Origin: Acidimicrobiia bacterium
GTDB lineage: Bacteria > Actinomycetota > Acidimicrobiia > Spongiisociales > Spongiisociaceae
NCBI GenBank assembly: GCA_009841075.1
Contig: VXMP01000036.1
Location: 1-64,000 of the forward strand
Length of the DNA: 64,000 bases
Reading direction: 5' to 3'
Shown: one piece after another, positions 26,030-35,465 of the stretch
Numbering within the stretch: the stretch's first letter is position 1
Layout: the number at the start of each line of letters is the position of its first letter
Notes under the pieces: model-generated
What the model saw: only the letters and a program-made list of their open reading frames with translations
What the model was told of the DNA's origin: nothing
Database searches by the model: none
Translations under genes and position numbers: made by a program

Positions 26030-26609
26030 CCCGGGTGTGGTCGAAGAAAAGGCCGGGCATACCCACCGCCTCCCCGCCCTTGATGTTTACCTCCATGTCG
26101 TCTACGAACAGACATTGGGAGGGTTCCAGCGCCAGTCGTTCCGCCACGGTCAGATAGGTGCGGGGGTCGGGCTTACGAAAACCCAGGGTTACTACGTCAA
26201 TGACCTGCTCGAACAGGTGGGCGTAGGGCCAGCTTTCCCACCAGCCCACCCCCAGCCACTCGCTGGAATCATTGGAGAGGGTGGCTTGGCTATATCGTTT
26301 ACCCAGCGTTTCGATGGTGGTCATCACCTCGGGTCTGACCCGATCGGTCCAGTCGATCTCGGTCTTCAGGTTGATCGGATACCCTCGGGCCCGACTGGCC
26401 TCCTGATAGTCCGCCCAATAGCGGGACTCGCTGAGCTCACCGGTGGAGCATTTCCGGTATTCGGCGTCGCCTTCCTTGGAAAACGGACCCCGCGGCAGCA
26501 CCCCCTTTGCCCAACCATGCTGCTCTTCCACCTGTCCCAGCGCCTCGAACGGCGTCTCGTACAGGATCCCTCCCATATCCCAGACCACCGCCCGGATGTC
26601 ATCCCTCAT
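25989..26609 (-). CDS. HAD-family hydrolase
   Basis: AVVWDMGGILYETPFEAL, TLSNDSSEW, KPDPRTYLTVAERLALEPSQCLFVDDMEVNIKGGEAVGMPGLFF. Confidence 0.82.
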   Translation of the reverse strand: MRDDIRAVVWDMGGILYETPFEALGQVEEQHGWAKGVLPRGPFSKEGDAEYRKCSTGELSESRYWADYQEASRARGYPINLKTEIDWTDRVRPEVMTTIETLGKRYSQATLSNDSSEWLGVGWWESWPYAHLFEQVIDVVTLGFRKPDPRTYLTVAERLALEPSQCLFVDDMEVNIKGGEAVGMPGLFFDHTRVRESCDRLLDLLL

Positions 26610-26973
26610 CCGGTCGGTTCCACCCGGCGGCGTGCTCGAGCATCATCTCCCGCCACGATCCGATCGGGGGAGGGGTGGGCAGGTCAACCGAAACTATTCC
26701 GTCTTCGATCCGGATCGGATATTGCTCCAAACCCAGCTCCGGAGAACCGCATTTGGTGCCGGTCTCCACCTGGTATCGCCAGAAATGGAGAGGGCAGGTC
26801 ACAATCCCGTCCTTAACCAGCCCACCGGATAGGGGCGAGGCCTGATGGAGGCATTCGTTCCGATAGGCGTAGGCGGTGTCGCCCAGCCGGATTACCACCG
26901 CCCATCCGTCTCCGATCTCTACGCAGCGATTGGTGGGCAGGTCTTCCAGCGGCCCGACCGTGATAATCGGCAT
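26599..26973 (-). CDS. Rieske-type [2Fe-2S] ferredoxin
   Basis: Rieske-like spacing CLHQASPLSGGLVKDGIVTCPLHFWRYQ in a 124 aa stand-alone protein. Confidence 0.82.
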   Translation of the reverse strand: MPIITVGPLEDLPTNRCVEIGDGWAVVIRLGDTAYAYRNECLHQASPLSGGLVKDGIVTCPLHFWRYQVETGTKCGSPELGLEQYPIRIEDGIVSVDLPTPPPIGSWREMMLEHAAGWNRPDEG

Positions 26974-26980
26974 CCGGGTC

Positions 26981-28432
26981 TTAACCCCCTAATTTCAAGA
27001 CCACCGCCTTGGATTCGGTGAAGAACTCGTAGCTGTACTCTCCGCCTTCTCTTCCGATGCCGGAGTCCCCATATCCGCCGAAGGGGGCTCGCAGGTCGCG
27101 CACGAAAAAACAGTTAACCCACATGGTGCCCGCCCGCACTTCCCTAGCCACCTTATGGGCGGTGTTCAGGTTGGTGGTCCACACCATCCCCGCCAACCCG
27201 TAGCGGGTCTGGTTGGCGATGGCGATGGCCTCGTCTATCTCCTCGAAGGGGATGATCATCTCCACCGGCCCGAAGATCTCGTCCTGGCAGGAGCGCATGT
27301 GGTTGTCGGCGTCGGCGAAGATGGTCGGTGCCACATAATTGCCCTTTTCCAGTCCACCTTCGGTGAGCCGATAGCCTCCGGTCATCAGCTTGGCCCCTTC
27401 TTCCTCGGCCAGGTCGATGTAGGAGAGCACCTTTTCCAGATGCTCCCTGGTCACCAGCGGGCCCATTTGGGTGGCGGTTTCGAGGGGGTTGCCCACCACA
27501 TAGCGTTGCGCACCGTCCACCATTCGGGCCACGAACTCGTCATAGATGGGCCGCTGAACCAGCAGGCGTGCCCCGGCCAGGCATACCTCGCCCTGATTGG
27601 TGAAGATGCCGCGCAACGATCCGGCCACCGCCTCGTCCAGGTCGGCGTCGGCGCAGACGATGTTGGGGGAGTTGCCGCCCAGCTCGAACGAGAGCTTCTT
27701 TAAACCGGGTGCGGCCGCCGCCATGATGGCCTGGCCGGTGGCCGACTCTCCGGTGAAGGTTATCCCGTCCACCTGCGGGTGTCGCACCAACGCCTCGCCG
27801 GCCTCGTCAGTACCGAAGCCGTGTACCAGGTTGAAAACCCCGTCCGGCAGGCCCGCCTCCTGGCAGATCTCCGCCAGCAGGGTGGCTGTAACGGGCGACT
27901 GCTCGGCCGGTTTGGCCACCACCGTACAACCGTAGGCCAGCGCCGGTGCCACCTTCCAGGTGAGCAGCATGAGGGGGAAGTTCCACGGCGAGATGGCCCC
28001 CACCACCCCCAACGGCTCTCGAAGCTCGTAGGTAAAAACCCCGTCCCAAGGCTTCGGGAAGGCCTTGGTGTGGGCCTGTTCGGCGGCGTCGGCAAAGAAG
28101 CGGAAATTGTGGGCAGAACGGGGGATGTCCTTGCTGCGGGCGGCCGAGATCGGCTTGCCCATATCCCGAACCTCCCACTCTGCCAGCTCGTCCAGACGAG
28201 CCTCGATCCCTTCTGCCACCCGGTACAGGGCTTGGCGGCGGAGGGCGGGGTCCATAGCCGCCCAGGCCGGAAGGGCGGTTGCGGCTGCTTCCACCGCCCG
28301 GTCGACGTCGCTTTCATTGCCCCTGGAAACGTCGGCGATCGGGGTGTTATCGATCGGGCTTATGGACGGGAAGGTTTCTCCCGAAGACGAGTCCTCGAAA
28401 CGGCCTCCGATGAAGTGTCGTAGCTTTTTCAT
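26981..28432 (-). CDS. Aldehyde dehydrogenase, likely 2-hydroxymuconic semialdehyde dehydrogenase
   Basis: ALDH motifs FELGGNSPNIV, NQGEVCLAGARLLV, EIFGPVEMIIPFE; in a meta-cleavage gene cluster. Confidence 0.88.
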   Translation of the reverse strand: MKKLRHFIGGRFEDSSSGETFPSISPIDNTPIADVSRGNESDVDRAVEAAATALPAWAAMDPALRRQALYRVAEGIEARLDELAEWEVRDMGKPISAARSKDIPRSAHNFRFFADAAEQAHTKAFPKPWDGVFTYELREPLGVVGAISPWNFPLMLLTWKVAPALAYGCTVVAKPAEQSPVTATLLAEICQEAGLPDGVFNLVHGFGTDEAGEALVRHPQVDGITFTGESATGQAIMAAAAPGLKKLSFELGGNSPNIVCADADLDEAVAGSLRGIFTNQGEVCLAGARLLVQRPIYDEFVARMVDGAQRYVVGNPLETATQMGPLVTREHLEKVLSYIDLAEEEGAKLMTGGYRLTEGGLEKGNYVAPTIFADADNHMRSCQDEIFGPVEMIIPFEEIDEAIAIANQTRYGLAGMVWTTNLNTAHKVAREVRAGTMWVNCFFVRDLRAPFGGYGDSGIGREGGEYSYEFFTESKAVVLKLGG

Positions 28433-28671
28433 GGACTTCCCTCCTCCTCGGGTTCCGATTGACCGGTGGCGGCCTGGCGCTCGGCCATCACCTGGTAGGC
28501 GGGTCGCCCGGCGATGCCGAAGCCGTGCGGTTGGAGCTCGTTGACCATGACCCGCACCGTTTCGATGGGGGCATCCAGGCTTTGGACCAGCGCCTCCGAC
28601 ACCGCGGCGATCATGCCCTCGATCTGTTCCGGTGAGCGCCCTTCCAGCAGGTTGACGGTTACTATCGGCAT
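28429..28671 (-). CDS. 4-oxalocrotonate tautomerase family enzyme
   Basis: MPIVTVNLLEGRSPEQIEGMIAAVSEALVQSLDAPIETVRVMVNELQPHGFGIAG; Pro1. Confidence 0.9.
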   Translation of the reverse strand: MPIVTVNLLEGRSPEQIEGMIAAVSEALVQSLDAPIETVRVMVNELQPHGFGIAGRPAYQVMAERQAATGQSEPEEEGSP

Positions 28672-28687
28672 GGGTTTGCTCCTTGTC

Positions 28688-29485
28688 TTAGCTATGAACG
28701 CTCATGGTGACGCTTCCGATCCGATCCATCTCCACGTTTACAAATGTTCCAGGTTCTAGTTCGATCGGTCCGGTCAGGCCGCCGGAAATCACCAGATGGC
28801 CCGCTTTAAGGCCCCGACCGGACTCGGCCAGCCGCCGCACCAGCCAGGCGACGGACGCGGCGGGATAGCCGAAGGCGGCGGCACCGGCCGCGCTGTAGAG
28901 AAGCTCACCGTTCACGTAGACCACCACCCCGATTCGGGACAGATCGAAGTCGGGCAGGGTAGCTCGTCGGCCGAGCACCACCATCCCGGCGGAGGAGTTG
29001 TCGGCCGTGTTGTCGAAGGCCCGGAACCGAAAATCCTCAAAACGGGAGTCCACCACCTCGATGACCGGCATGACAAAGGCGGTGGCGGCCAGAACCTCGG
29101 CGGCCGATACCGCCCCGCCCGCCAGGTCCCGGGCCAGGACGAACCCGATCTCGGGCTCGGCTTTGGGATGGATCAGCCCGCCGAGCGATACTGTTCCGTC
29201 CGACACGATCATCGGGTCGGTCAGCCATCCATAGTTGGGGGAATCGATCCCCATGGCGGTCCGCATGGCTTCCGAGGTGAAGCCCAGCTTGGCACCGACC
29301 ACCCTTTCTCCGGCGGCCATCCTCAGGGCCACGCCGCGATCGGCGATCCGGTAGGCATCGGCCTCGGTCAGGTTCGGGTAGGAGTCGGTCAGCCGCGCCA
29401 CCGGTGAGCGGCCCAGGCGGGCCTCGTGGAGCCGGCCTGCGAGCCGGTTGACGATGTTAGGGGGAAGCAGGTCAGGATCGGTCAT
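28688..29485 (-). CDS. 2-keto-4-pentenoate hydratase / 4-oxalocrotonate decarboxylase family (paralog 1)
   Basis: VVGAKLGFTSEAMRTAMGIDSPNYGWLTDPMIV, KAEPEIGFVLARDL, VIEVVDSRFEDF. Confidence 0.85.
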   Translation of the reverse strand: MTDPDLLPPNIVNRLAGRLHEARLGRSPVARLTDSYPNLTEADAYRIADRGVALRMAAGERVVGAKLGFTSEAMRTAMGIDSPNYGWLTDPMIVSDGTVSLGGLIHPKAEPEIGFVLARDLAGGAVSAAEVLAATAFVMPVIEVVDSRFEDFRFRAFDNTADNSSAGMVVLGRRATLPDFDLSRIGVVVYVNGELLYSAAGAAAFGYPAASVAWLVRRLAESGRGLKAGHLVISGGLTGPIELEPGTFVNVEMDRIGSVTMSVHS

Positions 29486-30270
29486 CGAACCGCTATCTCT
29501 ATGGCACCGATCCGGTCGAAGCTGGCTACCAGCGAATCCCCGGGCCGAATCGGAAAAGCCTCGGTAAGGGCACCGGGCAGCACCAGGGTGCCGGCCGGCA
29601 AGGCCCGGCCCCGCTCGGCCAGTTTGCGGACGAACCAGGCGATGGCCGCCGCCGGATGCCCGAGCACCGCCGCACCGGCCGCGGTACCCAGCACCTCCCC
29701 GTTCTTCTCGAAGACGCAGCCGACCAAGGACAGGTCGATACCGTTTAGAGGCACCGGGTTTCCCACCACAAAGGCACCGGCGCTGCAGTTGTCGGCCACC
29801 ACATCGGCCAAGGTGAAGGAATAGCCCGCAAAGCGGGAGTCGAGGATGTCCAGGGCCGGGGCAACCGCCGCCGTGGCACCCAGGACATCGTGCAGGCCGA
29901 TCGGGCCCTCCAGGTCACGAGAGATCAGGAAGGCGATTTCCGGTTCCGCCCGAGGCTGGATGAGCTGCCCGCTGTCCAACGGCTCGCCGGGTTCGGCCCG
30001 ATGCCGATCGGTCATCCATCCGTAGAGAGGCTCGGCCACCCCCATCTGCTGCTGTTTGGCCCGGCTGGTAAGACCTAGTTTGGCGGCAACGACTGTTTGT
30101 CCCTCCCCGACCATCCGACCCACCACCTCATCCTGGATGTCGTAGGCCGAGTCGATGCCGAACGAAAAGTCGTCGGTTAGAGGACCGATCGAGGTGCGGG
30201 ACCGTACCGCTTCCATCAAACGATCGGCGGCGGCATCGATCAGGGTCGGGTCGGGTGCGGTTTGGTTCAT
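29482..30270 (-). CDS. 2-keto-4-pentenoate hydratase family (paralog 2)
   Basis: VVAAKLGLTSRAKQQQMGVAEPLYGWMTDRH, RAEPEIAFLISRDL, ALDILDSRFAGYSF. Confidence 0.85.
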   Translation of the reverse strand: MNQTAPDPTLIDAAADRLMEAVRSRTSIGPLTDDFSFGIDSAYDIQDEVVGRMVGEGQTVVAAKLGLTSRAKQQQMGVAEPLYGWMTDRHRAEPGEPLDSGQLIQPRAEPEIAFLISRDLEGPIGLHDVLGATAAVAPALDILDSRFAGYSFTLADVVADNCSAGAFVVGNPVPLNGIDLSLVGCVFEKNGEVLGTAAGAAVLGHPAAAIAWFVRKLAERGRALPAGTLVLPGALTEAFPIRPGDSLVASFDRIGAIEIAVR

Positions 30271-30280
30271 TTCCCTCTCC

Positions 30281-31306
30281 TTATGAGCCCACCATTTTGG
30301 AGGCCGCCCGGCGTTGCAGCTCCATGGCCACGTCGATAATCATGTCCTCCTGGCCTCCCACCACCCGGCGTTCGCCCAATTCCAACAGGATGTCCCGGGT
30401 GGGAACCCCGTAGCGCTCGGCGGCCCGCTTGGAGTGGAGCAGAAACGACCCGTAGACCCCGGCATACCCCAACAGCAGGCCGTCCCCGTCTATCACCCCC
30501 TGTTCAGGGCGGATGGGACGAACCGCAGTATCGGCCACCTCGATCATGGCGATCGGGTCGATACCGGTCTCCCAGCCGCTCCTTTCGCAGGCCGCCACCA
30601 GGATCTCGGTAGGGCAATTTCCGGCACCCGCTCCCAGACCGGTGGTGCATCCGTCGATCTGGTCCACCCCCTCTTCCAGGGCGGCCAAGGAGTTCGCCAC
30701 CGCCAAGGACAGGTTGTTGTGGGCATGGATTCCGACCTGACAGGACAGGTTGGCCTTGAGAAGCGCCACCCGGCGGCGGGCGCCGTCGATGGTCATAGCG
30801 CCGGCCGAGTCCACCGTGTAGACGGCATCGGCACCGTAGGATTCCATCAGCCGGGCCTGTTCCAGCAGCTCCTCCGGCTCGATCATATGGGACATCATCA
30901 GAAAACCCACCGCCTCCATTCCCAGATCCTTGGCCAGGGCAATGTGCTGTTCGGAGATGTCGGCCTCGGTGCAGTGGGTGGCGATCCGGGCTACCCGGGC
31001 ACCCAGGTCGGCGGCCTGACGAAGATCGTCCTTAACCCCTATGCCGGGCAACATCAGCACGGCGATCTTGGCGTAACGGGCCGTCTCCACCGCCACCTGG
31101 AGCAGGCCGGTTTCGTTGGTATGGGAGAAGCCGTAGTTGAAGGACGACCCGCCCAGGCCGTCACCGTGGGCTACCTCGATAACCGGGATCCCGGCCGCAT
31201 CCAGACCCGCTACTACCCGCCGCACCTGTTCGGTGGTGAACTGGTGGGCGATGGCGTGCGAACCGTCCCGGAGGGTGGAGTCGGTTAGCCGGAAGGAGGC
31301 GCTCAT
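30281..31306 (-). CDS. 4-hydroxy-2-oxovalerate aldolase
   Basis: [83 protein letters not shown]; adjacent to acylating acetaldehyde dehydrogenase. Confidence 0.93.
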   Translation of the reverse strand: MSASFRLTDSTLRDGSHAIAHQFTTEQVRRVVAGLDAAGIPVIEVAHGDGLGGSSFNYGFSHTNETGLLQVAVETARYAKIAVLMLPGIGVKDDLRQAADLGARVARIATHCTEADISEQHIALAKDLGMEAVGFLMMSHMIEPEELLEQARLMESYGADAVYTVDSAGAMTIDGARRRVALLKANLSCQVGIHAHNNLSLAVANSLAALEEGVDQIDGCTTGLGAGAGNCPTEILVAACERSGWETGIDPIAMIEVADTAVRPIRPEQGVIDGDGLLLGYAGVYGSFLLHSKRAAERYGVPTRDILLELGERRVVGGQEDMIIDVAMELQRRAASKMVGS

Positions 31307-32190
31307 CGGACCATCGCCTCCGCCACCCGTATCGCCGAGGCGGTCATGATGTCGAGGTTGCCGGCGTAGGCGGGTAGGTAATCGGCCGCCCCCTCCACCT
31401 CCAACAACGTCACCACCCGGGCTTTTACATCGCCGCCGGGGGTGCGGAACAGGTCCTCGTCGAACACCGGCGGTGCCTTGAGACGGTAGCCGGGGACGTA
31501 GGAGGCCACCGCCGCGACCATCCGGGTTATGGCATCTGCTACCTCATCCCGGTCGTAGCCGTCGCCCAGGGCGCAGAACACCGTGTTGCGCATCAGGATG
31601 GGCGGCTCGGCCGGGTTGAGCACCATAATGGCTTTTCCGAAGTCTGCGCCACCCACCTCTACCAGCGACGCGGAGGTGGTGTGGGTGAACTCGTCGATGT
31701 TCTGGCGGGTTCCGGGGCCGGCCGAGACCGAAGCCACCGTCGAGACGATCTCGGCATAAGGGACCTCGGTTACCGAACGGACCGCCGCCACGATCGGGAC
31801 GGTGGCCTGGCCTCCACAGGTGATCAGGTTTAGGTCGGGGGCGTCAAGATGTTCGGCCAGGTTGACCGGAGGAACCACCAGCGGGCCTAGCCGGGCCGGG
31901 GTAAGGTCGATGGACCTGAGCCCTACCCGGCGATAAAGAGGGGCGTTGATCCGGTATACCCAGGCCGAGGTGGCCTCCAGCACCAGGTCCAGCTCGGCAG
32001 CCCGTTCGATCAGCCCGTCCACTCCATCGGCGACAGTTTCCACCCCGGCCTCCCGAGCCCGGGCCAGGCCCTCCGAAGCCGGATCTATCCCCACCATCAG
32101 GGCGGCCTCCAACTTTTCGGAGCGCAACAGCTTGTACAAAAGGTCGGTTCCGATATTGCCGCTCCCGACTATTGCGCAGCGCAGGGTCAA
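31303..32190 (-). CDS. Acetaldehyde dehydrogenase (acylating)
   Basis: [73 protein letters not shown]; start overlaps the aldolase gene. Confidence 0.93.
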   Translation of the reverse strand: MTLRCAIVGSGNIGTDLLYKLLRSEKLEAALMVGIDPASEGLARAREAGVETVADGVDGLIERAAELDLVLEATSAWVYRINAPLYRRVGLRSIDLTPARLGPLVVPPVNLAEHLDAPDLNLITCGGQATVPIVAAVRSVTEVPYAEIVSTVASVSAGPGTRQNIDEFTHTTSASLVEVGGADFGKAIMVLNPAEPPILMRNTVFCALGDGYDRDEVADAITRMVAAVASYVPGYRLKAPPVFDEDLFRTPGGDVKARVVTLLEVEGAADYLPAYAGNLDIMTASAIRVAEAMVR

Positions 32191-32192
32191 AA

Positions 32193-32960
32193 TCAGACCA
32201 TCCTTATGGCGACCGGCCCCAGCCGATCGAAGTCGGCCCGGGCCACGTCACCGGAGCGAACCTCCACGGCGGCGTGGAGCGATCCGGTCATGATGAACAT
32301 CCCCTCCTCCAGGGTGACGCCGTATCCGGCCAGGGTGTTGGCCAACCAGGTCAGCGCCAGAATCGGGTTTCCCAGCGCCGCCGCGCCCGCACCCGTGGCC
32401 ACCACCGAGCCGTTATGGGAGAACACCATCCCCACCAGTCGAAGGTCGAAGTCGATCGGAACTATCCGGCTGCTCATCATCACCGCTCCGATGGAAGCCA
32501 GATCGCTCACGGTGTCGGCCAGGCGTATCTTCCAGTCTTCGATCCGAGAGTCGACCACTTCCAGGGCGGCCACTGCCCCGCCCACCGCCCGGGCGGCTTC
32601 GATCGGGGTTAGGTTGGGGCCGGACAGAGGACGGTTCAGCACCAAGGCGATCTCCGCCTCCGCCTTGGGCTGGATGAGCGCGGAAGAATCCACTTCTCCC
32701 TCCAGGACCATGGAACTCAGCACCGGCCCGTAATCCGGTTCGGTCAACCCCATCATGGACTGCATGGCCTTGGAGGTAAGGCCCAGCTTGTATCCGACTA
32801 TTTGGTCACCTTCGGCAACCAGCATCTCCGCCAATCTGGTCTGCACCTCGTAGGCGTCATCGGCCGACATATCCGGGTCGGTAGCGGTGAAAGGGGGGAT
32901 AGGTCGGCGATCCCGTCGGGCTTCATACAGGGCCTGGGCTCGCTGCTGTGCGATCGTCAT
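32193..32960 (-). CDS. 2-keto-4-pentenoate hydratase / 2-oxo-3-hexenedioate decarboxylase family (paralog 3)
   Basis: [60 protein letters not shown]. Confidence 0.85.
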   Translation of the reverse strand: MTIAQQRAQALYEARRDRRPIPPFTATDPDMSADDAYEVQTRLAEMLVAEGDQIVGYKLGLTSKAMQSMMGLTEPDYGPVLSSMVLEGEVDSSALIQPKAEAEIALVLNRPLSGPNLTPIEAARAVGGAVAALEVVDSRIEDWKIRLADTVSDLASIGAVMMSSRIVPIDFDLRLVGMVFSHNGSVVATGAGAAALGNPILALTWLANTLAGYGVTLEEGMFIMTGSLHAAVEVRSGDVARADFDRLGPVAIRMV

Positions 32961-33001
32961 ATCGTTAAACGGTAACCGGAAAATCGACCGATTCGCCCGA
33001 A

Positions 33002-33022
33002 TTGTTCCGCTATACGGTACAA
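33002..33022. promoter_or_regulatory. Candidate operator palindrome upstream of the meta-cleavage operon
   Basis: TTGTTCCG-CTATA-CGGTACAA, inverted repeat TTGTnCCG-N5-CGGnACAA, between the IclR gene and the divergently read-through lower-pathway operon. Confidence 0.55.
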
Positions 33023-33032
33023 ATCCGAGTAT

Positions 33033-33794
33033 TCATTTTTGGTAGCCGAGCTGGTGGGAGGCTACGGCCCCCGCCTGACGAACCGCCGGAATCAGGGTGC
33101 CCAGCTTTTCCCTTAGCTGGGATTCCTCGCCGGCCAGCGAGATGGCGGCCACCACCGATCCTTTACGGTCACGTACCGGTGCGGCGATAGAAAGAATCCC
33201 CAGCTCCGACTCCCCCTCGTTGAGGGCATAGCCGTTGCGCCGAATCTCGGTAAGTTGACGGCGCAGCTCCGAGAGGTCGGTAATGGTGTGGACGGTCTTG
33301 GGAACGAGAACCCATCCATCCAGCACCTTGTCGAGCTCCGCTCGGTCCAGAAAAGCCAACAGGCACTTTCCCGAGCTGTTGGAATGGGCCGGTTGCCGGC
33401 GTCCGACCTCGATGAACAGGCGCAGCATATTGGGCGATTCCAGGCGCTCCACATAGATAACCTCTCGATGGTCCAGAACCCCGGCGTGAACCGTTCCGCC
33501 GGTCACGTCCTGCAGCCAGTTCATGGCCGGGCTAAGGGCGGAGTGGAGGTTCAGCCCGTTAACCGCCGTGTTACCCAGGTCATACATGGCCAACCCGAGG
33601 CGGTAGCGGGCGGTGGCCGGATCCTTGACCAGCAGCTGCTCTTCGGCGAGGGTGGTGACCAAACGATGGACGGTGGACTTGCCCAGGTCAAGACGTTGGG
33701 AGAGCTCGGTGATCCCCATTTCCGGCCCGTGAGCCGAAATCGCCTTGAGAAGACGGGCGGCGTTACGAACCGAGGAAAGGGTACGGCTGCTCAC
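33033..33794 (-). CDS. IclR-family transcriptional regulator
   Basis: N-terminal HTH NAARLLKAISAHGPEMGITELSQRLDLGKSTVHRLVTTLAEEQLLVKDPATARYRLG; effector domain SSGKCLLAFL, SIAAPVRDRKGSVVAAISLAG. Confidence 0.9.
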   Translation of the reverse strand: MSSRTLSSVRNAARLLKAISAHGPEMGITELSQRLDLGKSTVHRLVTTLAEEQLLVKDPATARYRLGLAMYDLGNTAVNGLNLHSALSPAMNWLQDVTGGTVHAGVLDHREVIYVERLESPNMLRLFIEVGRRQPAHSNSSGKCLLAFLDRAELDKVLDGWVLVPKTVHTITDLSELRRQLTEIRRNGYALNEGESELGILSIAAPVRDRKGSVVAAISLAGEESQLREKLGTLIPAVRQAGAVASHQLGYQK

Positions 33795-34450
33795 GAGCCC
33801 TCTTTAAGAGCCTTGAGCAAGGCCTGTCGGACCACCTGCCGGTCGCCCGCACCGGAAGCCGCCCGTACCGTATCGCTCCAAGGTGCCAGGGCGCAGGCCA
33901 CCAGGCCGTGGACCCGGTTCAGGCCGGCGGCGTCGGCGGCGGCCAGCTCGTCCACCAAACCCGGGTCGCCCGCATATGATCGGATGGCTTCGTAATCCCG
34001 GGCGGCGGCCAGATGGGCGTTGGCCAGGCCGGTGCCGGCGTGACCGGCGTGATGGCCGGTTAGATCGGAGCCGGGCCGCACCACCAGATGATATTGATGG
34101 CTGCCGATCCCGATCACCCGCCGAACCGCCTCCGGGTCCGACCCCTCGGCCTGCTCGGCGTTGGCCAAGGCCGGGAGCACCACCGGATCAAGGAAACGAA
34201 GTTGCCATTCCATCCCGTCCTGGTTCTGTTCCCACACCACTTCCGGCCCTTTGGGTGCGGGCAAGGACTGCTCGGTGGCTATCACGTGTAGGTTGTGCGC
34301 TCCGGCCGCCACCACCGTGAAGCGGTTGCGCAGCATTGCCAACCCCCCTTGTACGGCCGGCGGATAGGTAGCCGCGATCCGGAAATAGGCGGCGTGGACG
34401 TTGCGGATGTATTCCGCCATGGAAGAACGCAGATCCTCGGGTCGGGCCAT
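33791..34450 (-). CDS. Conserved-looking hypothetical protein, coupled to the IclR gene
   Basis: 219 aa ORF with codon bias like its neighbours; 4-bp overlap with the IclR start; no family recognised. Confidence 0.65.
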   Translation of the reverse strand: MARPEDLRSSMAEYIRNVHAAYFRIAATYPPAVQGGLAMLRNRFTVVAAGAHNLHVIATEQSLPAPKGPEVVWEQNQDGMEWQLRFLDPVVLPALANAEQAEGSDPEAVRRVIGIGSHQYHLVVRPGSDLTGHHAGHAGTGLANAHLAAARDYEAIRSYAGDPGLVDELAAADAAGLNRVHGLVACALAPWSDTVRAASGAGDRQVVRQALLKALKEGS

Positions 34451-34468
34451 GGCCGTCCATTCTAATCG

Positions 34469-34489
34469 GCGTTCTTATATACGGAACAA
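34469..34489. promoter_or_regulatory. Candidate second copy of the IclR-type operator in the divergent promoter region
   Basis: GCGTTCTT-ATATA-CGGAACAA: right half matches CGGnACAA exactly, AT centre, degenerate left half. Confidence 0.4.
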
Positions 34490-34556
34490 AGTCTCCGGAG
34501 CGGGCCGGAAGATCGTAGATTATAGAAATAGTTCGTTCGCATAAAGGGAGCCGGCT

Positions 34557-35465
34557 TTGGGTATTCTCCGCCTAAGTCACGTCGACATCACCGTGCCCGA
34601 CCTGGACCTGGCCACCGCCTACTACACCGACGTGATGGGCATGATCGAGGTGGAACGCACCACCGATCGGGTGTTCTTCAAGTGCTGGGACGAGGAGGAT
34701 CATCACTCCCTGGCGGTCCGCTACCACCCTCGGGTGGGGATAGATCGGTTCTCCTTCAAGGTGGAAGAGGATGACGATCTGGCCGAGATGGAAGCCCGGG
34801 TGGAGGCGTTCGGCTTCCACGTCGATCGGATTTCTCGGGGAGAGGAAATCGGACAGGGAGAGTCGATCCGTTTCGCCACCCCTTCCGGCCACACCATGGA
34901 GCTGGTTAAGGAGGTCGAAAAGTTGGGTAGCCTGGTCCCCAAGGTCAACCCTCTTCCCTTACCCCCCGATCTGCCCGGCATCGCCCCTCCTCGCATGGAT
35001 CATCTCCTGGTCACCGCCGAAGAGGTAGGAGAAGCCACCAGGTTTTACACAGATGTACTCGGGTTCCGGGTCACCGAGCAGCTGCTGGACGGGGACGGCC
35101 ATCAGATCGGAACCTGGATGGAACGAAGCCATTCCCCCCACGACCTGGCGGTGGTGTCGGGACCTAACGGGGGGCTGCACCACTTTGCCTTCTGGTTGGA
35201 CGCCTGGGATGACGTCCGCCGTTCGGCCGACATCCTGGCCTATCACGCCATCCAGATCGATGTGGGTCCCACCCGCCACGGCATAACCAGGGGGAGTACC
35301 ATCTACTTCTTCGATCCGATGGGAACCCGTAACGAGGTCTTCACCGGCGGCTACCGTCCCGACCCCGATTTCCCCACCATCACCTGGACCGAGGACAACA
35401 TCGGCAAGGCCATTTTCTACTACGAGGGCGAGCTCAACGAACGATTCATGAAGGTGCACACCTGA
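34557..35465 (+). CDS. Extradiol (catechol 2,3-) dioxygenase, VOC superfamily, copy 1
   Basis: LSHVDITVPDLDLATAYYTDVMGM; MDHLLVTAEEV...FYTDVLGF; LHHFAFWLD; YFFDPMGTRNEVFTGGY; TTG start. Confidence 0.9.
   Translation: MGILRLSHVDITVPDLDLATAYYTDVMGMIEVERTTDRVFFKCWDEEDHHSLAVRYHPRVGIDRFSFKVEEDDDLAEMEARVEAFGFHVDRISRGEEIGQGESIRFATPSGHTMELVKEVEKLGSLVPKVNPLPLPPDLPGIAPPRMDHLLVTAEEVGEATRFYTDVLGFRVTEQLLDGDGHQIGTWMERSHSPHDLAVVSGPNGGLHHFAFWLDAWDDVRRSADILAYHAIQIDVGPTRHGITRGSTIYFFDPMGTRNEVFTGGYRPDPDFPTITWTEDNIGKAIFYYEGELNERFMKVHT

Noticed and set aside
30314-31288. 324-aa plus-strand ORF antisense to the hydroxyoxovalerate aldolase
   Set aside because: Shadow ORF; the minus-strand aldolase is unambiguous
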